NCBI GenBank assembly: GCA_936920625.1
Contig: CAKZHC010000007.1
Location: 1-15,957, forward strand
DNA from: an uncultured Enterobacteriaceae bacterium
Lineage (GTDB): Bacteria; Pseudomonadota; Gammaproteobacteria; Enterobacterales; Enterobacteriaceae
DNA: 15,957 bases
Reading direction: 5' to 3'
The position numbers and the translations under genes were made by a program. Positions 8,341 through 15,862 of this stretch are shown here, in pieces. Position 1 is the first letter of the stretch, and each line of letters opens with the position of its first letter. Under the pieces are notes generated by a model that was not told the DNA's origin, searched no databases, and saw only the letters and a list, made by a program, of their open reading frames with translations.

Positions 8341-9363
8341 ATGATACCGGCAGTGCAACATTACCTCGATATTGGATTACGCGATTTATGGTACCCAGTA
8401 CTCGCAAGCTGGGAAGTTCAGTCCATCCCAGTAGGCATTACTCGTCTTGGCGAGCAGATAGTGCTGTGGCGCAATAAAGACAACCAGATACAGGCACTGG
8501 AAGATCGCTGTCCGCATCGCGGAGCACGTTTGTCAATGGGCTGGAATCTTAGCGACCGCATAGCCTGTTGGTATCACGGTATAGAAGTAGCAGCTAACGG
8601 CATAGTAAAAAATGTACCCGCCGTAGATCGCTGCCCGTTAGTCGGTCAGCAATGTGTACGTCGCTACGACGTAAAAGAAGCTTATGGTGCTATTTTCCTC
8701 TGGTTCGGTGTCACTGCCAGCCAGCAACCAAAAGAACTGACCTTCCCGGAAGAACTTACAGATAATGATAGTTACAGCCATTTTCTGTGTACTGCCGCCT
8801 GGAAATGCAACTATCAATACGCTCTTGAAAATGTCATGGATCCGATGCACGGCACCTATCTGCACTCTTCATCCCACTCAATGGCGCAGGGAGATCGTAA
8901 AGCCGACATGGTGCTTCGACCGACCAAAGGTGGTTTTATTTTTGAGAAAAAAGATCAGAGCGGCATTAATTTCGACTGGGTAGAACTTGGCAACAACGGC
9001 TCATACTGGATGCGTCTTTCAATTCCCTACAAAAAACGATTCGGACCGGGTGGACACTTCTGGATTGTCGGTATGGTGGTACCAGAAGACAGCAATCACT
9101 GCCGAGTCTTTTTCTGGCGCATTCGCCGGATTCAAGGCTGGCAACGCGATCTCTGGCGCTTTATGTACCGCAATCGTCTGGAAAAACTGCACTGGGAAGT
9201 GCTGGAACAGGACCGGATAATACTGGAAAACATGGCACCAGACGCCCGCAACCACGAATACCTTTATCAGCACGATGTTGGCGTATCCCGTCTGCGCCGC
9301 ATGATGCAAAAAGCGGCTAAAGAGCAGATGGCGCAAAATGAACAACAGCAGGGTGCTGCTTAA
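8341..9363 (+). CDS. Rieske non-heme iron oxygenase, alpha subunit
   Basis: The catalytic component of a ring-hydroxylating or demethylating oxygenase, using O2 and two electrons. 340 residues, close to the single-subunit VanA/phthalate-type oxygenases. The N-terminal Rieske domain has C57-P-H59 and C76-W-Y-H79 with 16 residues between. The mononuclear iron site shows N164, D167, H170 and H175 in ENVMDPMHGTYLH, with D291 in EQDRIILENM as a likely third ligand. GAGGGAAATACG precedes ATG 8341; an upstream in-frame ATG at 8248 would add 31 unrelated residues and is rejected. No small (beta) subunit gene follows. Paired with the ferredoxin gene two positions upstream. The substrate cannot be read from the sequence; an aromatic or amine compound is likely from the neighbours. 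Confidence 0.92.
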   Translation: MIPAVQHYLDIGLRDLWYPVLASWEVQSIPVGITRLGEQIVLWRNKDNQIQALEDRCPHRGARLSMGWNLSDRIACWYHGIEVAANGIVKNVPAVDRCPLVGQQCVRRYDVKEAYGAIFLWFGVTASQQPKELTFPEELTDNDSYSHFLCTAAWKCNYQYALENVMDPMHGTYLHSSSHSMAQGDRKADMVLRPTKGGFIFEKKDQSGINFDWVELGNNGSYWMRLSIPYKKRFGPGGHFWIVGMVVPEDSNHCRVFFWRIRRIQGWQRDLWRFMYRNRLEKLHWEVLEQDRIILENMAPDARNHEYLYQHDVGVSRLRRMMQKAAKEQMAQNEQQQGAA

Positions 9364-10112
9364 TGAGCAGCCTGTTAGACGGCAAACGCATTGTTATTAC
9401 TGGTGCCGCTCGAGGGCTGGGGTTCCACTTTAGCCAAGCCTGCGCCATGCAGGGTGCCAACATAGCGATGTGTGACATCCTCACCGAAACACTGGCACAG
9501 AGTGCATCTCACCTGCGCAAACAAGGGCACCGTGTGGAATATTACACCATCGATATGGCTGACAATCAATCTATCGAAAGGGCATTTACTGCCATCAGTG
9601 GAGGTGGGTTGATCGACGGACTAGTGAATAATGCAGCCCTGGCAACTGACGTCGGCGGCAAGACAATGATGGATTACGACCCTGAACTTTGGGACCGAGT
9701 GATGACAGTCAATGCCAAAGGTACCTGGCTCACCACTCGCGCAGCAGTGCCGATTTTGAAGCCCGGGGCCGCTATTGTCAATGTGGCATCGGATACTGTT
9801 TTGTGGGGCGCACCAATGCTCATAGCGTATGTAGCGAGCAAGGGAGCCGTGATTGCAATGACCCGTTCTATGGCTCGTGAGCTGGGTGGAAAACGCATTC
9901 GTGTTAATGCTATCGCGCCAAGGCTCACTCGCGTAGAAGCGACAGAATATGTCCCGGTCGAACGCCATCAGCTGTATGAAAGCGGACGTGCACTCACCGG
10001 TGCGCAGCAGCCGTCTGATGTGACCGGCAGCGTACTTTGGCTACTGAGCGATTTATCAGGATTCGTCACTGGGCAGCTAATTCCGGTTAACGGCGGATTT
10101 GTCTTCAACTGA
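9363..10112 (+). CDS. Short-chain dehydrogenase/reductase (SDR)
   Basis: A classical SDR of 249 residues that probably oxidises an alcohol or cis-diol made by the oxygenase. The nucleotide motif TGAARGLG is at 13-20, with Asp38 at the end of the second strand favouring NAD(H). NNAA at 89-92 stands for the usual NNAG, Asn117 is present, and the catalytic set is Ser143, Tyr156 and Lys160 (YVASK). Arg187 replaces the usual Gly in the APG motif. The C-terminus GQLIPVNGGF is typical. The start overlaps the oxygenase stop by one base (TAATG), so the two are coupled. The exact substrate is unknown. Confidence 0.9.
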   Translation: MSSLLDGKRIVITGAARGLGFHFSQACAMQGANIAMCDILTETLAQSASHLRKQGHRVEYYTIDMADNQSIERAFTAISGGGLIDGLVNNAALATDVGGKTMMDYDPELWDRVMTVNAKGTWLTTRAAVPILKPGAAIVNVASDTVLWGAPMLIAYVASKGAVIAMTRSMARELGGKRIRVNAIAPRLTRVEATEYVPVERHQLYESGRALTGAQQPSDVTGSVLWLLSDLSGFVTGQLIPVNGGFVFN

Positions 10113-10129
10113 TTATTGCGGGGGGCAAT

Positions 10130-10918
10130 ATGGCAAATGAACAGGAAATGAGATACCTGGTGCCAGGTCTGGTGCGCGGCTTGCAGCTGCTGCTGGCGTT
10201 TGGCAAACAACACCGGGAACTGACATTTGCCGAAATGAACAGGCTGATAGATATTCCAAAAGCCACAGCATACCGCGTGGTACAAACACTGGAACATATG
10301 GGATTTCTGGAACGCAACCCGCGTAACAGTACTTTTTCACTTGGTATGAACGTCCTGCGTCTCGGTTTCGAATACATCGCCTCTCTGGATGTAGCTCAGG
10401 TTGGGCAATCAGTAATTGAACAGTTACGCGACAGCAGCCAGTGCAACAGCCACCTGGCAATTCGCGACGGACATGACATTATCTATATTGCCCGCGTGAG
10501 CGCAGCGGGTTCTCGCATCAACCATGTGAATGTCGGTACGCGTATGCCGGTACACTGCACATCGCTGGGTCGTATGTTACTAACAGATGTCTCACGCAGT
10601 GAGTTCGAACAATTATTCCCCCAAAAAAGTCTGCCGGGCAATATACCGGGCCAGCTACACGACAGAGAGGCGCTTTGGGAAATGGTCCAACAGGATAAAA
10701 CTCGTGGCTATGTCATCGGCGAATCCTTCTTTCGTCAGGGCATCTCATCAATTGTTTACCCGGTCTTAGATCGCAGTAAGCGCATCGCTGCCGTGGTAAG
10801 CATTTTAGTACCGTCAGAAGAGGTTCCACACAGCGACCGGGACCGCCTGCAAACAGAAGTGCGCATGGCAGCAGAGAAAATCTCCGGTTTTTTAGGCCAC
10901 ATGGCCCAGGCGAGCTGA
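10130..10918 (+). CDS. IclR-family transcriptional regulator
   Basis: 262 residues. The N-terminal winged helix-turn-helix spans about 10-75, with LTFAEMNRLIDIPKATAYRV as helix-turn-helix and GFLERNPRNSTFSLG as wing. The IclR effector-binding domain follows from about 85, with HVNVGTRMPVHCTSLGRMLL and GYVIGESFF as landmarks. GGGGGG stands four bases before the ATG, and the gene starts 17 bases after the SDR stop, so it is the last intact gene of operon B and probably autoregulated. Family members repress or activate catabolic operons in response to a pathway metabolite. The paired palindromes at 3081-3096 and 7665-7680 are its most likely binding sites. Confidence 0.93.
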   Translation: MANEQEMRYLVPGLVRGLQLLLAFGKQHRELTFAEMNRLIDIPKATAYRVVQTLEHMGFLERNPRNSTFSLGMNVLRLGFEYIASLDVAQVGQSVIEQLRDSSQCNSHLAIRDGHDIIYIARVSAAGSRINHVNVGTRMPVHCTSLGRMLLTDVSRSEFEQLFPQKSLPGNIPGQLHDREALWEMVQQDKTRGYVIGESFFRQGISSIVYPVLDRSKRIAAVVSILVPSEEVPHSDRDRLQTEVRMAAEKISGFLGHMAQAS

Positions 10919-10936
10919 ATTAATCAATTAGTATCA

Positions 10937-10962
10937 GGCGCTTTGGGGCGTCGGATTTTTTT
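10937..10962 (+). terminator. Weak intrinsic terminator after the IclR gene
   Basis: GGCGC (10937-10941) can pair with GCGTC (10948-10952), including one G-U pair, around a 6-base loop. T7 (10956-10962) follows after three bases. The stem is only five pairs, so it may be leaky and let transcripts reach the VOC remnant. Confidence 0.4.
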
Positions 10963-11006
10963 ACGCCAATATCTAAGTGACTGAGCAATATACGAGGTAA
11001 TGAAAA

Positions 11007-11606
11007 ATGCATATTACTGGAATTGAAAAGCTGGAATTTGGCGTCGATAACCTTACCCATTGTGCAAAATTTATGCGTGATTTCGGACTTCGATATATCG
11101 CACAGAAGAAACAATTCGCCACTCTCAGCGGCGCAAGTATAGTGCTTAAACCCGTGGACGATCCTGAGCTGCCGCCCGCATTCGAACCGGGAAATACCCT
11201 GAGGCGCATGACGTGGGGTGTAAAGACCCCAGCAGATCTCGACGTACTACATCCAAAGTTCGCCACACAGCCCGGTTTTCGTGCAACAGACGATACTCTG
11301 GAGTGCTGCGATCCTAACGGCATGACCCTGCGCGTACAGATAAGTCAACAAAAATCAGTCGAGCTAGACGTAGAGCCAATAAATCAGTGGGGCGATATAC
11401 GACGTATCGATACCTCCAGCCCGGTTTATGATCACGCTGAGCCAATCAATAGAAGATTTTCAGTCAGTAATGACCGATGCGCTGTCATCACCGGGCCCTG
11501 CTGTCGTGGAAATTCTGATGGGAGAGATTGGCACGTTGAATTTTGCCGGACCTCCGCAGAAAACGTTGTATTAACAGAATTCAGACATCGTAACTTATTG
11601 ATTTAA
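11007..11606 (+). pseudogene. VOC-family (glyoxalase/extradiol-type) gene, 3' half lost
   Basis: Residues 1 to about 147 read as the first domain of a two-domain vicinal oxygen chelate protein (GIEKLEFGVDNLTHCAKFM, DPNGMTLRV). The second domain should begin after YDHAEPI, but from about 11445 the frame gives a sequence unlike any VOC protein and stops at 11606. The gene start is sound: GAGG precedes ATG 11007 by about nine bases. In another frame the downstream DNA reads as the end of a different enzyme (see 11446-11574), so a deletion has joined two genes. VOC enzymes include extradiol dioxygenases and isomerases, which would fit the Rieske/SDR steps upstream. The fusion product is very unlikely to be active. 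Confidence 0.75.
11446..11574 (+). pseudogene. C-terminal remnant of a probable thiamine-diphosphate enzyme
   Basis: In the frame +1 to the VOC gene, 42 codons read SIEDFQSVMTDALSSPGPAV, then VEILMGEIG and a final PPQKTLY before TAA at 11572. 'xxxxALxSPGPAVVEIxxG' is the usual closing segment of acetolactate-synthase/benzoylformate-decarboxylase-like ThDP enzymes. The rest of that gene, some 1.5 kb for the family, is missing. The junction with the VOC gene lies near 11445-11449. I recognise the family by pattern only. Confidence 0.55.
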
Positions 11607-11681
11607 AAATCATCATAATGATTATTAACCGTACCAGCCCGTTAATGAATCACTCTGGACATTCTTACATTTACTCTCCTC

Positions 11682-11711
11682 TTACAGGGTAAACATCTTA
11701 CATCCCTGTAA
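11682..11711. terminator. 8-bp perfect inverted repeat between the remnant and selC
   Basis: TTACAGGG (11682-11689) and CCCTGTAA (11704-11711) are perfect inverted copies around 14 bases. There is no T tract on either side. CTTACA also occurs three times in direct orientation at 11664, 11681 and 11697. It could be a weak terminator for operon B or selC, a protein site, or a junction remnant. Confidence 0.35.
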
Positions 11712-11771
11712 CTGGCAATGAATTATGCGCATATAGGGCAGCATAAAGCGGTTCTGCTGGAGCTTGGCAGA

Positions 11772-11786
11772 TTGTTATCATAACAA
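11772..11786. promoter_or_regulatory. 15-bp palindrome downstream of selC
   Basis: TTGTTAT-C-ATAACAA is a perfect palindrome with 7-base arms, 37 bases past the 3' end of selC. It could be a repressor site or part of an old integration end; no gene start follows closely, so its role is open. Confidence 0.35.
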
Positions 11787-11822
11787 CAATAAGAACTTCG
11801 TATAGATTCAGAAAAGCCTGAC

Positions 11823-11917
11823 TGGCGGAAGATCACAGGAGTTGAACCTGCCCAGGACCGCTGGCGGTCCCAGCCGGATTTGAAGTCCGGCCGCCTCACC
11901 GGAGACGAAGACCTTCC
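11823..11917 (-). tRNA. selC: tRNA-Sec (selenocysteine, anticodon TCA)
   Basis: A 95-base tRNA, the family's unusual length, with encoded CCA. The acceptor begins GGAAGGTC, the anticodon loop CTTCAAAT gives TCA, and the long variable arm GGGACCGCCAGCGGTCC is near identical to E. coli selC. It decodes UGA as selenocysteine with SelA, SelB and SelD. The 3' end of selC is a well-known integration site for genomic islands; that end faces the catabolic cluster here. No integrase and no direct repeat of the selC 3' end was seen in the window. Confidence 0.97.
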
Positions 11918-11927
11918 ACAGAAAGAC

Positions 11928-11933
11928 ATTATA
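11928..11933 (-). promoter_or_regulatory. -10 box of selC
   Basis: A perfect TATAAT on the minus strand lies 10 bases before the mature 5' end, which would give a leader of only a few bases. I cannot identify a convincing -35 box at 16-18 bases; a second TATAAT stands at 11973-11968. Confidence 0.45.
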
Positions 11934-12084
11934 TCAATGAGTTTCAGGAACCAAAATGAGGATTCCCATTATAGTAAATGTTATGTTCAGAACAACAACG
12001 GAATTATGCCAAAAACAAGCTGTAACTGTTTGATGAAATATCAGAAACGATGATCCTGACTGCTTCTGGAACGGACAGTTAAGT

Positions 12085-12537
12085 TCATTTATATAATAAC
12101 TGGCGAGTGAGAACCCATCGCCAGCCTGCCCGCAGCTCCGGAGAGAAATAAGATTTTCGTATTATTCTGGGCCTGGATGCATTTTTTCGTACAGCCACTC
12201 TTTGTAAATCAACATGATAAATTCTAATCTCCTGGCGAAGATACCTGGTGAGGGGTGCGCGTACTTTCCGGGATGAGGACTGAATTAAGTGGCACCGCCG
12301 CAATATATAAGTGATCTGGAATGATGCTCTTCTGGGTGTAATTGCAAAGGCATCTGATATCTGATCACGATCTATCCATTTTTTTTGATGACAGCACCAG
12401 AGTGCTATCAATATATATAGTGGGTTCTCGGCGTACTCTCGTATACTTTCAGGAATAACACCACCATCATGATTTTTCTGTTTAACAATTTTACGTAATG
12501 GTAAATTTGAAATTACTTTATTGTCTGACACGTCCAT
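12085..12537 (-). CDS. CaiF/GrlA-family transcriptional regulator
   Basis: 150 residues from ATG 12537. The core NPLYILIALWCCHQKKWIDR (38-57), followed by DQISDAFAITPRRASFQI and TYILRR (to 81), is the conserved DNA-binding region of CaiF/GrlA proteins. GrlA activates the type III secretion island of pathogenic E. coli; CaiF activates carnitine genes. The C-terminal 60 residues are basic and poorly conserved. An upstream TTG at 12579 would lie inside the terminator hairpin, so ATG 12537 (after TTAGGAAC, rather close spacing) is preferred. It lies just downstream of the autotransporter on the same strand and may regulate it. It is intact as far as I can tell. Confidence 0.75.
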   Translation of the reverse strand: MDVSDNKVISNLPLRKIVKQKNHDGGVIPESIREYAENPLYILIALWCCHQKKWIDRDQISDAFAITPRRASFQITYILRRCHLIQSSSRKVRAPLTRYLRQEIRIYHVDLQRVAVRKNASRPRIIRKSYFSPELRAGWRWVLTRQLLYK

Positions 12538-12556
12538 GTTCCTAATCAATACAGAG

Positions 12557-12591
12557 AAAAAACCCTGCCTCAAATACAAAGTGAGGCAGGG
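12557..12591 (-). terminator. Strong intrinsic terminator after the autotransporter gene
   Basis: On the minus strand CCCTGCCTC (12591-12583) and GAGGCAGGG (12571-12563) form a perfect 9-bp stem around an 11-base loop, followed directly by T6 (12562-12557). It begins 12 bases past the autotransporter stop. The next gene's ATG follows only 19 bases later. Confidence 0.92.
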
Positions 12592-12603
12592 AGGGTGTAA
12601 CTA

Positions 12604-15540
12604 TTACCAGCTATAACTTATTCCGACAGTGGCCTGCCATGGGCTCTTGATATCATTACCTTTCGTATAATCAAAAGCTGCGTATCCTCCAAAATTTTTA
12701 TAAAGCTGTACTTCAGCACCCGCACCTACCCGAAAAGCAGCACCATCAATGCTGTTATTTAGTGATACGTTATTAATACGGATCTTATTTTTATCCGCAA
12801 ATTCATTGGTACCTGCAAGATGCAAATAAGGCTTCACATAACCCTGACTAATTTCGAAGGTATAGCCGAGGTCAACGCCAATTTCTCCCATCATTGATTT
12901 AAAATCATCACTTCGAATCAGCATTCCATTATCCAGCGTACCAAAATCCCGGCCATCAAAAATATGCCCTGACGCTTTGAGGTAGGGCTCAACATAATAA
13001 CCAGCGTTTTCCCATGTGTAGCCGACTTTCATGCCCAGCCCATAACCATTACTGGAATATTCACCATGGCTACGATTTCCATTCAGCATGATTACATTGG
13101 CTTTATTACTGAAATGATCGAACTGCGCCTGAGTATCGACGAACAGACCATTATCAAACCGGCGTGAGAGGTAAAACTGTGCGCCATAGCTATCCAGGTT
13201 ACCCTTGCTGTTCATTACACTTAGATGAGAACTACCCGAGTTAACTGCAACGCCGGCTAACCAGCTGCCTCCTTTAGCCGCATCAAAGCGACTATCCACG
13301 CCCAGCATGACACCATTGGTTTTTACGTTATAGGTAGGACCGACGTCGAGGCTATTTTCATTTTCACCACCGTAATAAGCTACCCATACTCCACCATCGT
13401 CATTAGCGTGACGGGACGCGGTTAAGTGCCTTGTCAGCGCATCAGATTCCATGGTCGCCACATTAGCCTGGGCTGCGGGCATACTGGACGCCAGCGCAGC
13501 GGCGTTTGAAAGCCTGCCACTGTTTTTGAAATAAACGTTACGCTCACCAGCGTTATCATCTTTCTCATCGACAACGACATACTGATAAACGCCCAGCTCG
13601 GTAGTACCCGCGAAATGGGGCTCACTCTCATTGCCCGCATCTTTATAATTGACAAAGCTGTAGCCTTTATCATTGTGAGTCACATTATTATCATTACTCA
13701 GATAGCCGTTTTTCACATAAGGCTCAATGCCTGAACTATCAATATTGAGCCAGTAATTACCCTGCACACTCCCTTTAACCTGTAATGAACCAAAACTATA
13801 TTGTCCGGCGATATCCTCTAATGGATCGGGCAGGCTTTTACCAACATTGATAACAGATGTTTTGTAATTATCATTTTCATCTTTATCCTGTAGCAGATTG
13901 TTATGCACAATCACACGGGTATGTTCAAGATGATCTGACTTATACTGATCTCTGATTCCTAATGTGGGTTTATCAGTATTTATATGAACCAGATTTAATG
14001 TGGATGCCGAAAGATTGAGATCATGTACATCACTTATTTTGGTTTTAGCACTATTTTCTCGGCCAGCCGCATTCCATACTGAACCATTTGTGACATCCAT
14101 GTCCGGATACCGGTCTAGTACCACATCATTTTTAGAGTTTAAAAGTTGGGCTGTTCCGCCTACTCCGCCATTTAACACACTATGATTCAGCCTGACTGAC
14201 GTCCGGTTCCACTTATTATCCACATTATTCAGGGCCGTCTGATCTATCTTATCACGGACATCTTTAGAGATTTTAACTAATGTTTTATCTGCATCTTGAT
14301 TGATGTCTGTTGGATTTTCCTTATCAGTAACATCGCGCATTATAATATCGTACTTTATTTGACCTTGATTAGTAATATCACCGTTAATTATACTGTCAGT
14401 TATATTAAAAGAATTACCACTACTATCGAGTAGCAACGCACTATCGTCCGGACTACCAGCTAGCTCATACCCTTTATTTGGATCATTATTATCTATTTTT
14501 TTAACATTAATGATTATCTTGGGAGTTTCACCAAAAAGTTTAATATCGATATTACCATTCAAAACTGATGTCTTAATGTCTATAAGATTAGCGCGGCCAG
14601 ATAGTAGCAGGGAATTACCTGCACCATTCACTCCGCCGGTCAGAACAGAGTCGGTAATTGTTGTATGTAAGCCTGAACCCTTCATCTTCACAGCAGTAGA
14701 GTCTTTATCTAAATATTTTCCACCGGCATGTTCTGCCCCATTTTGAGGATTTTCAACATGGTTGTCTTCCCGCATTAATCCGAGGTTCTGGGCGGTAACT
14801 TTTACATTGCTGATTTCGATATTTGGCTTTTTAGGTACTTTATTCGTTTTTCCATTAATGTCAGTGGTACCCCCATTAACACTATCATGATTAATTATCA
14901 GTCCCACCGCATGCGGACTATCGCTATTGAATGTCTCACCATCAATAGTTTTGCTAAATGGTTTATTATCAGTTAGCGTATTATCAATAACGCTGTTGGT
15001 AATCTTCAGCACATCGCGTTGATGATCACCCGATGCTGTTTCATATAAATCTCCGGAAGAGATAACAGCCCCCACATCCTCTATTACTGAAGTTTTAGAG
15101 TCTCCCTGGCTGGAGAATTTATAGCTCTCTACTTTTGAATAAATCTTTGCGTCATCCAGACCGAACTCACCCCCCTGAGCAACTCCGGGTTTGAAATTAT
15201 CTCCTTCTTTTGTCATAAGACGCTGTCCATGCAGAGACTTGACGAGATCTGTATCGATTTTCAGAGGATTGTCAGGGTCGTTAATATCTTTTTCGATTCT
15301 CTCTTTTAATTTGTCATAACCGGCTGTGTTCGGATTGATTTCTAACCAACCTTCCTTTGTTAGTTCACCATCAGCCCCGCCGATAAATACGGCCCCACCA
15401 CCAACATATTGCCCTGTCTCATCGACCTTTAATTTATCAACATTTTTGATAGCATTCGATGTATCTGATATTGCTGTTGTACTGAAACCCAATAACACTG
15501 ATAACGTCACTGCATTTAGTCTGAAATTAACTTTTTTCAT
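12604..15540 (-). CDS. Autotransporter (type V secretion), pertactin-like passenger
   Basis: 978 residues. Signal peptide at 1 to about 25 (MKK, hydrophobic VTLSVLLGFS, cleavage probably near TAIS). The passenger, about 26-670, looks like a beta-helix: a short motif S-[VI]-[LI]-x-G recurs in ITDSVLTGG (295-303), TSVLNGN (324-330), TDSIINGD (381-388) and HSVLNGG (453-459), and NGSVWNAAG (485-493) is typical of pertactin-like passengers. A helical linker (674-715) precedes the outer-membrane beta-barrel, from about 717 (GGVWVAYYGG) to the C-terminal aromatic signal ISYSW. AAGGA precedes ATG 15540. The passenger may act as adhesin or other surface factor; no protease triad such as GDSGS was seen. 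Followed by a terminator and a CaiF/GrlA-like gene. Confidence 0.93.
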   Translation of the reverse strand: MKKVNFRLNAVTLSVLLGFSTTAISDTSNAIKNVDKLKVDETGQYVGGGAVFIGGADGELTKEGWLEINPNTAGYDKLKERIEKDINDPDNPLKIDTDLVKSLHGQRLMTKEGDNFKPGVAQGGEFGLDDAKIYSKVESYKFSSQGDSKTSVIEDVGAVISSGDLYETASGDHQRDVLKITNSVIDNTLTDNKPFSKTIDGETFNSDSPHAVGLIINHDSVNGGTTDINGKTNKVPKKPNIEISNVKVTAQNLGLMREDNHVENPQNGAEHAGGKYLDKDSTAVKMKGSGLHTTITDSVLTGGVNGAGNSLLLSGRANLIDIKTSVLNGNIDIKLFGETPKIIINVKKIDNNDPNKGYELAGSPDDSALLLDSSGNSFNITDSIINGDITNQGQIKYDIIMRDVTDKENPTDINQDADKTLVKISKDVRDKIDQTALNNVDNKWNRTSVRLNHSVLNGGVGGTAQLLNSKNDVVLDRYPDMDVTNGSVWNAAGRENSAKTKISDVHDLNLSASTLNLVHINTDKPTLGIRDQYKSDHLEHTRVIVHNNLLQDKDENDNYKTSVINVGKSLPDPLEDIAGQYSFGSLQVKGSVQGNYWLNIDSSGIEPYVKNGYLSNDNNVTHNDKGYSFVNYKDAGNESEPHFAGTTELGVYQYVVVDEKDDNAGERNVYFKNSGRLSNAAALASSMPAAQANVATMESDALTRHLTASRHANDDGGVWVAYYGGENENSLDVGPTYNVKTNGVMLGVDSRFDAAKGGSWLAGVAVNSGSSHLSVMNSKGNLDSYGAQFYLSRRFDNGLFVDTQAQFDHFSNKANVIMLNGNRSHGEYSSNGYGLGMKVGYTWENAGYYVEPYLKASGHIFDGRDFGTLDNGMLIRSDDFKSMMGEIGVDLGYTFEISQGYVKPYLHLAGTNEFADKNKIRINNVSLNNSIDGAAFRVGAGAEVQLYKNFGGYAAFDYTKGNDIKSPWQATVGISYSW

Positions 15541-15645
15541 TAGAAATTCCTTTTATATGGAACTTATCAATAGAAGACGCACAGGATCTTTGTTTAAGCA
15601 AACCCTGTTACTAATCAGTAATTCATTTTTAATTAATAAATACTA

Positions 15646-15659
15646 ATTAAGTGATTAAC
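15646..15659. repeat. 14-bp direct repeat, copy 1
   Basis: ATTAAGTGATTAAC, about 106 bases upstream of the autotransporter start, occurs again identically at 15849-15862. The spacing of 203 bases and the position before a regulated-looking gene make an activator or repressor site possible. Confidence 0.5.
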
Positions 15660-15808
15660 TGATATATCTTTAATGCACTTTGCCCTGAAAATAATGTGCA
15701 ATATGGTTACTTTATTTTATTATTTACATACCATCCTCTTGTATAAAAATTTAATACTGTGACTAAGTGTTAAAATTGCTGACATATAATGTAAAACAAA
15801 AATATTTG

Positions 15809-15823
15809 ATCGATACTATCGAT
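15809..15823. promoter_or_regulatory. 15-bp perfect palindrome
   Basis: ATCGATA-C-TATCGAT has perfect 7-base arms. It stands out from the AT-only surroundings and lies between the two 14-bp repeats, as an operator would. Confidence 0.45.
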
Positions 15824-15848
15824 TTCTCTGATGTTATTAAATAAAGGC

Positions 15849-15862
15849 ATTAAGTGATTAAC
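15849..15862. repeat. 14-bp direct repeat, copy 2
   Basis: ATTAAGTGATTAAC, identical to copy 1 at 15646-15659, in the same orientation, about 309 bases upstream of the autotransporter start. Confidence 0.5.

Noticed and set aside
9621..10460. Several minus-strand open frames of 84-115 codons opposite the SDR and IclR genes
   Set aside because: They are antisense shadows of two well-supported genes and have no family resemblance of their own.
11723..11929. Minus-strand 68-codon open frame
   Set aside because: It covers the selC tRNA gene and has no support as a protein.
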